DNA of 9,172 nt from positions 1-9,172 of the forward strand of contig JALRBB010000276.1 in the NCBI GenBank assembly GCA_023257915.1, read 5' to 3'. Origin of the DNA: Quisquiliibacterium sp. GTDB taxonomy: Bacteria; Pseudomonadota; Gammaproteobacteria; Burkholderiales; Burkholderiaceae_E. Position 1 is the first letter of the stretch; the number at the start of each line of letters is the position of its first letter. The notes below the pieces were generated by a model. The model had not been told where the DNA came from. It did not search any database and saw nothing but the letters and a program-made list of their open reading frames with translations. Shown one piece after another: positions 5,819-9,172 of the stretch. The translations under genes and the position numbers were made by a program.

Positions 5819-7372
5819 TCAAAGTGCCTCGTCGTCGAGATGCAGATCCTGAATCTTGCGCGTGATCGTGTTGCGACCGATGCCCAGGCGCAGCGCCGCA
5901 TCGATCCGGCGTCCGCGGGTGAGCCGCAACGCAGTTCGAATCACCGCACTCTCGAACTCACGCGAAAGCTGCTCCATCAACTGACTGCTGCCGTCGCCAC
6001 GCTCGGCATCCGGTTGCGCAGCAAGCTGCCTGGCCACTTCGCGTTCGAGTAGCGACGACCAGCCGCTGGTCTGAGAGTCGCCGGCCAAAGCACTTTCGGC
6101 AATCACTCGTCCACCGCCCAAGGTGGACGGCTTCGGAGCGCCGACCAACTCCGACCCGGAACGTTCGCCATGCAGCACGACATCACTGCCCGCCCTTTGA
6201 GCCGGACCCGCGATGCCGGACGGCTCACGCAGTTCCGCAGGCAGGTCGGCCTCGCCAACGGTCTGCGACGGTGCCATCACCGTGATCCAGTGACAGACAT
6301 TCTCGAGCTGGCGAACATTGCCCGGCCACGGAAACCGCACCAACGCCGCCAGCGCATCGTCGGCCAGACGCTTGGCTTCAACGCCCAGTTCGCGTGCGCT
6401 ACGCGCCAGAAAATGCCGGGCCAGCAACGCGATGTCGTCGGCACGCTCACGCAGCGGCGGGAGCCGCAGGCGGATCACATTCAGGCGATGGAACAGATCC
6501 TCGCGAAACAGCCCCTTGCGCACATGTTCCTCGAGGTCCTGGTGCGTCGCCGCGATCACGCGCACATTCGCGCGCAGCGGCTGATGTCCGCCGACCCGGT
6601 AGAACTGTCCGTCGGCGAGCACCCGCAGCAGCCGGGTCTGCAGCTCGGCCGGCATGTCGCCGATCTCGTCCAGGAACAGCGTCCCTCCCTCGGCTTGTTC
6701 GAAGCGGCCACGACGCAACTGCTGCGCTCCAGTGAATGCGCCGCGCTCGTGGCCAAACAGTTCACTCTCAAGCAGATCGCGCGGAATCGCCGCGGTGTTC
6801 AATGCCACGAAGGCCTGCCCGGCTCGTGGGCTGTGGTCATGCAGCGCCCGTGCGACCAACTCCTTGCCGGTGCCCGACTCGCCATTGATCAGGACCGTGA
6901 CGCTGGAGTGCGACAACCGTCCGATTGCGCGGAACACCTCCTGCATCGCCGGCGCCTTGCCCAGGATCTCGATATTCTCGGCTGGCGTCTCCTCGATCGG
7001 TGCATCCGGTGCGCGCTCCTGCATGGCCCGACGGATCAGCTCGACCACCTGCGGCAGATCAAATGGTTTGGGCAGGTACTCGAATGCACCACCTTGGAAC
7101 GCGGACACTGCGCTCTCAAGATCGGAGAACGCCGTCATGATGATGACCGGGAGTTCCGGACAAAGTTCCTTGACGCGAGACAGCAGCTCGATGCCATTTT
7201 CGCCCGGCATCCGGATGTCCGAAACCAGGACTCTGGGTGCACCATCGTCGAGCGCTCGCAGGCACTCGGTCGCAGACGCAAAGGCGCGCACCTCGAAACC
7301 CTCGCGCGACAATGCACGCTCGAGCACCCATCGAATCGACTGATCGTCGTCAACGATCCAGACCGAATTCAT
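5819..7372 (-). CDS. ntrC: NtrC (NR(I)), nitrogen-regulation response regulator and sigma-54 activator
   Basis: A 517-residue sigma-54-dependent activator. Residues 1-~115 are a receiver domain with acidic Asp9/Asp10, phosphoacceptor Asp52 (SDIRMPG), Thr80 and Lys102. Residues ~135-370 are an AAA+ domain matching ILGKAPAMQEVFRAIGRLS at the start, with Walker A GESGTGKE (164-171), the sigma-54-contacting GAFTGA loop (211-216), Walker B TLFLDEIGD (231-239) and FPWPGNVRQLEN (347-357). A Fis-type helix-turn-helix closes the protein (about 466-511). When phosphorylated by NtrB under nitrogen limitation it activates glnA and other sigma-54 promoters. It is longer than E. coli NtrC (469) because a low-complexity Gly/Ser/Ala linker of about 55 residues (382-438) separates AAA+ and DNA-binding domains. 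The ATG at 7372 is chosen over an upstream in-frame start because of a strong Shine-Dalgarno and the exact receiver boundary. It follows ntrB by 44 bases. Confidence 0.95.
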   Translation of the reverse strand: MNSVWIVDDDQSIRWVLERALSREGFEVRAFASATECLRALDDGAPRVLVSDIRMPGENGIELLSRVKELCPELPVIIMTAFSDLESAVSAFQGGAFEYLPKPFDLPQVVELIRRAMQERAPDAPIEETPAENIEILGKAPAMQEVFRAIGRLSHSSVTVLINGESGTGKELVARALHDHSPRAGQAFVALNTAAIPRDLLESELFGHERGAFTGAQQLRRGRFEQAEGGTLFLDEIGDMPAELQTRLLRVLADGQFYRVGGHQPLRANVRVIAATHQDLEEHVRKGLFREDLFHRLNVIRLRLPPLRERADDIALLARHFLARSARELGVEAKRLADDALAALVRFPWPGNVRQLENVCHWITVMAPSQTVGEADLPAELREPSGIAGPAQRAGSDVVLHGERSGSELVGAPKPSTLGGGRVIAESALAGDSQTSGWSSLLEREVARQLAAQPDAERGDGSSQLMEQLSREFESAVIRTALRLTRGRRIDAALRLGIGRNTITRKIQDLHLDDEAL

Positions 7373-7377
7373 CGCAT

Positions 7378-7385
7378 CCCCTCCC
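7378..7385 (-). promoter_or_regulatory. Shine-Dalgarno site of ntrC
   Basis: On the minus strand GGGAGGGG lies five bases before the ATG at 7372. This purine-rich site decides the ntrC start, excluding the in-frame extension that would overlap the end of ntrB. Confidence 0.7.
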
Positions 7386-7416
7386 GAGAACTGTGTTGCA
7401 TGCCGCGCCCCGGAGG

Positions 7417-8508
7417 TCAGGGCAACGGCAGCAGGATCCTGAAATCGGTTCGGCCAGGCCTGCTGTCGCATTCGATCGTGCCTCCATGCTGGTGGACGAA
7501 ACTTTGCGCGAGCGACAAACCAAGGCCGCTCCCACCTTCACGGCCCGAGATCAGCGGAAAGAAGATCCGGTCGCGGATCTCTTCCGGAATTCCCGGTCCG
7601 TTGTCGATCACATGCAAATCCAGTGCCAGCTTGTGTCGGTTCGTGCCGATGGTGACTTGTCGGGCGATTCGGGTCCGTAACACGATCCGCCCCTGGCCAT
7701 GCAGCGCCTGAGCCGCATTGCGCACCAGGTTCAGCACGACCTGGATCAGTTGCTCCTTGTCGCCATGCAGCTCCGGAAGGCTGGCGTCATAGTCGCGCTC
7801 GATCTCGAGTCCGCGCGGATACTCGGCCGCCACCACCGTGCGCACCCGCTCACAGACCTCGTGAATGTTGACCGGCAGATTGGCGCGCGCCTGCCGGTGC
7901 GGCGCGAGCAAGCGGTCAACGAGCGCCTGAAGCCGGTCGGCTTCCTTGATGATCACCTGGGTGTATTCATGCAGCCAGGGTTCCGGCAACTCAGCCTCAA
8001 GCAGTTGCGCCGCGCCGCGCAGACCGCCCAGCGGATTTTTGATCTCGTGCGCCAGATTGCGCACGATTTCGCGGTTGGCCCTGGCCGTATCGAGAAAACG
8101 ATCGCCCCGTTCATGACGCAGCCTCAGATCCAGTTCGCGGAACTCCAGCAGCAGACTTCCGACCGGGCCTTCAAGAGCGATGGCGGTGCTGTTCAGCATC
8201 AGCGGGTCGCGTCCGATACGCTCGAGCACCAGTTCCTGGCGTTTCTGCCCGAACGAGCCATTGCAGGCCTCGACGACCAACGAATCGATCAGTTCATCAT
8301 TGGCGAACAGGCGCGAAAATGGCTGACCGGTCACCGCCTTGATCGATAAATCGAACAGTTGTTCGGCGGCCTGATTCAGAAAAATGACCCGACCTTGGGC
8401 ATCGAGCACCACAACGGCCAAGGCCAGCAGGTCGAGGCCCGCAAAGTGGGCACGATCCACGATCAGCGGCTCAGGCACAGATGCGATGGCCTCACGCTTG
8501 CGAGTCAT
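7417..8508 (-). CDS. ntrB: NtrB (NR(II)), nitrogen-regulation sensor histidine kinase/phosphatase
   Basis: A 363-residue cytoplasmic sensor kinase with no membrane segments, as expected of NtrB, which is controlled by the PII protein and phosphorylates or dephosphorylates NtrC. Domains in order: PAS (about 20-125; LALAVVVLDAQGRVIFLNQA, GQPFSRLF), dimerisation/phosphotransfer with phosphoacceptor His154 in REIVRNLAHEIKNPLGGLRG, then the ATPase with the N box LNLVRNAAQA (259-268), G1 box DNGPGIP (302-308) and G2 box GSGLGLSLA (326-334). All catalytic motifs are intact and the length matches the family. I chose the ATG at 8508, with GGAG nine bases upstream on the coding strand; an ATG eight codons earlier is also in frame. 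The gene lies 97 bases after the DUF4124 gene and 44 bases before ntrC. The name glnL is also used. Confidence 0.95.
   Translation of the reverse strand: MTRKREAIASVPEPLIVDRAHFAGLDLLALAVVVLDAQGRVIFLNQAAEQLFDLSIKAVTGQPFSRLFANDELIDSLVVEACNGSFGQKRQELVLERIGRDPLMLNSTAIALEGPVGSLLLEFRELDLRLRHERGDRFLDTARANREIVRNLAHEIKNPLGGLRGAAQLLEAELPEPWLHEYTQVIIKEADRLQALVDRLLAPHRQARANLPVNIHEVCERVRTVVAAEYPRGLEIERDYDASLPELHGDKEQLIQVVLNLVRNAAQALHGQGRIVLRTRIARQVTIGTNRHKLALDLHVIDNGPGIPEEIRDRIFFPLISGREGGSGLGLSLAQSFVHQHGGTIECDSRPGRTDFRILLPLP
7612..7629 (-). promoter_or_regulatory. Candidate sigma-54 (-24/-12) promoter inside ntrB, directed at ntrC
   Basis: On the minus strand the sequence reads CTGGCAC, five bases, then TTGCA. 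This matches the sigma-54 consensus (TGGCAC-N5-TTGCA) at every fixed position, with the diagnostic GG and GC dinucleotides at the correct 12-base offset. It lies within the ntrB codons just before the G1 box and about 240 bases upstream of the ntrC start. Since NtrC itself activates sigma-54 promoters, this could serve autoregulation. I did not see a full NtrC-binding dyad nearby. The bases also encode LALDLH in a conserved kinase region, so chance is possible. Confidence 0.4.
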
Positions 8509-8548
8509 GTCCTTGCACTCCGCGCATCGCACCGCGAGCCAACCGCCA

Positions 8549-8580
8549 CGAGCCGGGCTCGCGCGCGCTGGGCGCCCCAG
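8549..8580 (-). other. Pair of stem-loops in the DUF4124-ntrB spacer
   Basis: CTGGG/CCCAG (8568-8572 with 8576-8580, CGC loop on the plus strand) and CGAGC/GCTCG (8549-8553 with 8557-8561, CGG loop) are perfect 5-bp stems. They lie between the DUF4124 stop and the ntrB start. With the hairpin over the DUF4124 stop they make three small hairpins in about 60 bases. None has a T-tract. They could protect mRNA ends or tune relative expression within the operon. Confidence 0.3.
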
Positions 8581-8592
8581 GCTATTGCACTG

Positions 8593-8607
8593 AGCCGCGC
8601 GGCGGCT
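8593..8607 (-). other. Stem-loop overlapping the stop codon of the DUF4124 gene
   Basis: AGCCGC (8593-8598) and GCGGCT (8602-8607) form a perfect 6-bp GC-rich stem with a 3-base loop. It includes two bases of the TAG stop at 8606-8608. The RNA made from the minus strand continues with no T-run, so it is more likely a partial terminator or processing structure than a full stop to transcription into ntrB. Confidence 0.35.
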
Positions 8608-9127
8608 AAGGCTTGCGGGCGCCCTCGAGCTCGCGCCGAATCAGCACCAGATTGGCCTCGGCGCGCTCGATCTCGTCTTTCAGGCCCTGCACCCGGTCCA
8701 GGTACTTCTGATAATTGCGCTCGCTGCCCAGCCGCTCGGGCTGACCGTCCTTGTATTCCAGACGCAAAGCCGCCAAGCGTTGCTCCTCCTTGCGCATCTC
8801 GTCTTCGAGGATGGCGCGCCGCTCGTTGTCGCGTGCCTGCTGAGCAGCCGGCGCGACTTTCGGGAATCCCGCCGGAGAGGGGCTGGATGACGTGGCAGGC
8901 CGCGTGCTCGACTGCGCGGGCAAACTGGGCGCCGGAATCGTGGTGATCGTCTGCGAACGCATCGGTTCGCAGTTTCGTCCGCTGTTCAGGCTGCCTGGAG
9001 CATTCGTGTACTCGACAACCCCGTCGGAACCAACGCACTTGTAGATCTGCGCGATGGCCGGCGACGCGCAACCCAACAGCACGGCCAGCAAGGCCGGGCG
9101 GATCGAAACATGAACGGTCTGAGGCAT
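8606..9127 (-). CDS. DUF4124-domain exported protein with C-terminal coiled coil
   Basis: A 173-residue exported protein. The ATG at 9127 gives a clean Sec signal peptide with hydrophobic core at 11-21 and an A-I-A cleavage site before Gln27. The mature protein starts with the DUF4124 signature QIYKCVGSDGVVEYTNAPG, a small domain of unknown role, with Cys31 and Cys53 positioned for a disulfide. A Pro/Ser/Thr-rich linker follows (about 66-97), then a highly charged helical region (about 98-170) with heptad-like spacing of Leu/Ala and many Glu/Arg/Lys, likely a coiled coil. It should be periplasmic. A DUF4124 gene just before ntrB and after glnA is a recurrent gammaproteobacterial arrangement, but no link to nitrogen sensing is established. 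A GTG 11 codons upstream is in frame but would lie almost on the -10 box. glnA may lie just beyond the window edge; this cannot be seen. Confidence 0.82.
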   Translation of the reverse strand: MPQTVHVSIRPALLAVLLGCASPAIAQIYKCVGSDGVVEYTNAPGSLNSGRNCEPMRSQTITTIPAPSLPAQSSTRPATSSSPSPAGFPKVAPAAQQARDNERRAILEDEMRKEEQRLAALRLEYKDGQPERLGSERNYQKYLDRVQGLKDEIERAEANLVLIRRELEGARKP

Positions 9128-9158
9128 CGATGGTGTACTCGACTGATCGGACCATTTC

Positions 9159-9164
9159 ACTATA
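9159..9164 (-). promoter_or_regulatory. Candidate -10 box of the DUF4124-ntrB-ntrC cluster
   Basis: On the minus strand TATAGT differs from TATAAT at one position. Transcription from it would begin near 9152, giving a leader of about 25 bases to the ATG at 9127. The -35 hexamer would lie past the right edge of the window and cannot be checked. Confidence 0.4.
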
Positions 9165-9172
9165 CCCCGCAG

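Noticed and set aside
7373..7471. N-terminal extension of NtrC overlapping the end of ntrB
   Set aside because: The receiver domain begins exactly at the downstream ATG, which has a strong Shine-Dalgarno site.
6170..7711. 513-codon open frame on the plus strand opposite ntrC and ntrB
   Set aside because: It is antisense to two genes with complete conserved motifs. Its translation is rich in Arg, His and Gln with no recognisable domain, typical of the complementary frame of GC-rich genes.
8359..8946. 195-codon plus-strand frame across ntrB and DUF4124
   Set aside because: It is antisense to both genes and has low-complexity Arg/Ala/Pro composition.
9128..9160. GTG start for the DUF4124 protein at 9160
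   Set aside because: It would overlap the TATAGT box and add a polar leader ahead of the signal peptide. The ATG at 9127 fits better.

Overview
The window is about 9.2 kb of GC-rich, gene-dense bacterial chromosome with no mobile element, CRISPR array, tRNA or rRNA visible. The gene content points to a gammaproteobacterium: the tail of oligopeptidase A, an exonuclease III, and a DUF4124 gene followed by ntrB and ntrC. That last arrangement is common next to glnA in Pseudomonas and Xanthomonas relatives. A Xanthomonadales-like host is a guess from overall flavour, not something the sequence proves.

Left part (1-2662, plus strand): the C-terminal end of an M3 metallopeptidase (prlC/opdA type); a 227-base spacer with three tandem stem-loops; a lipoprotein with a fibronectin-III-like domain and a probable seven-bladed beta-propeller; and exonuclease III (xthA).

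Middle part (2663-5020, plus strand): a compact three-gene operon of an amidohydrolase-2/lactonase-type hydrolase, a 3-hydroxyisobutyrate-dehydrogenase-family oxidoreductase and a small RidA/YjgF-family protein. The last two genes have strong Shine-Dalgarno sites. A perfect TTGACA hexamer and an inverted repeat lie just upstream of the operon. It looks like a small catabolic module of unknown substrate. Its RidA-like member lacks the substrate-binding arginine of true RidA enzymes.

Right part (5031-9127, minus strand, read right to left): a DUF4124 envelope protein with a coiled coil, the NtrB sensor kinase, the NtrC sigma-54 activator (with an unusually long linker before its DNA-binding domain), and a secreted, probably outer-membrane protein only 32 bases after ntrC. 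NtrB and NtrC form the classical nitrogen-limitation two-component system. A sequence matching the sigma-54 -24/-12 consensus lies inside ntrB and points toward ntrC, so NtrC could help drive its own synthesis. The catabolic operon and the ntr cluster converge with only 10 bases between their stop codons.

Most genes here belong to known families. The points most worth following are the intragenic sigma-54-like promoter, the Arg-less RidA in an uncharacterised operon, the structured spacer at 481-565, and the outer-membrane gene at the tail of the ntr cluster.
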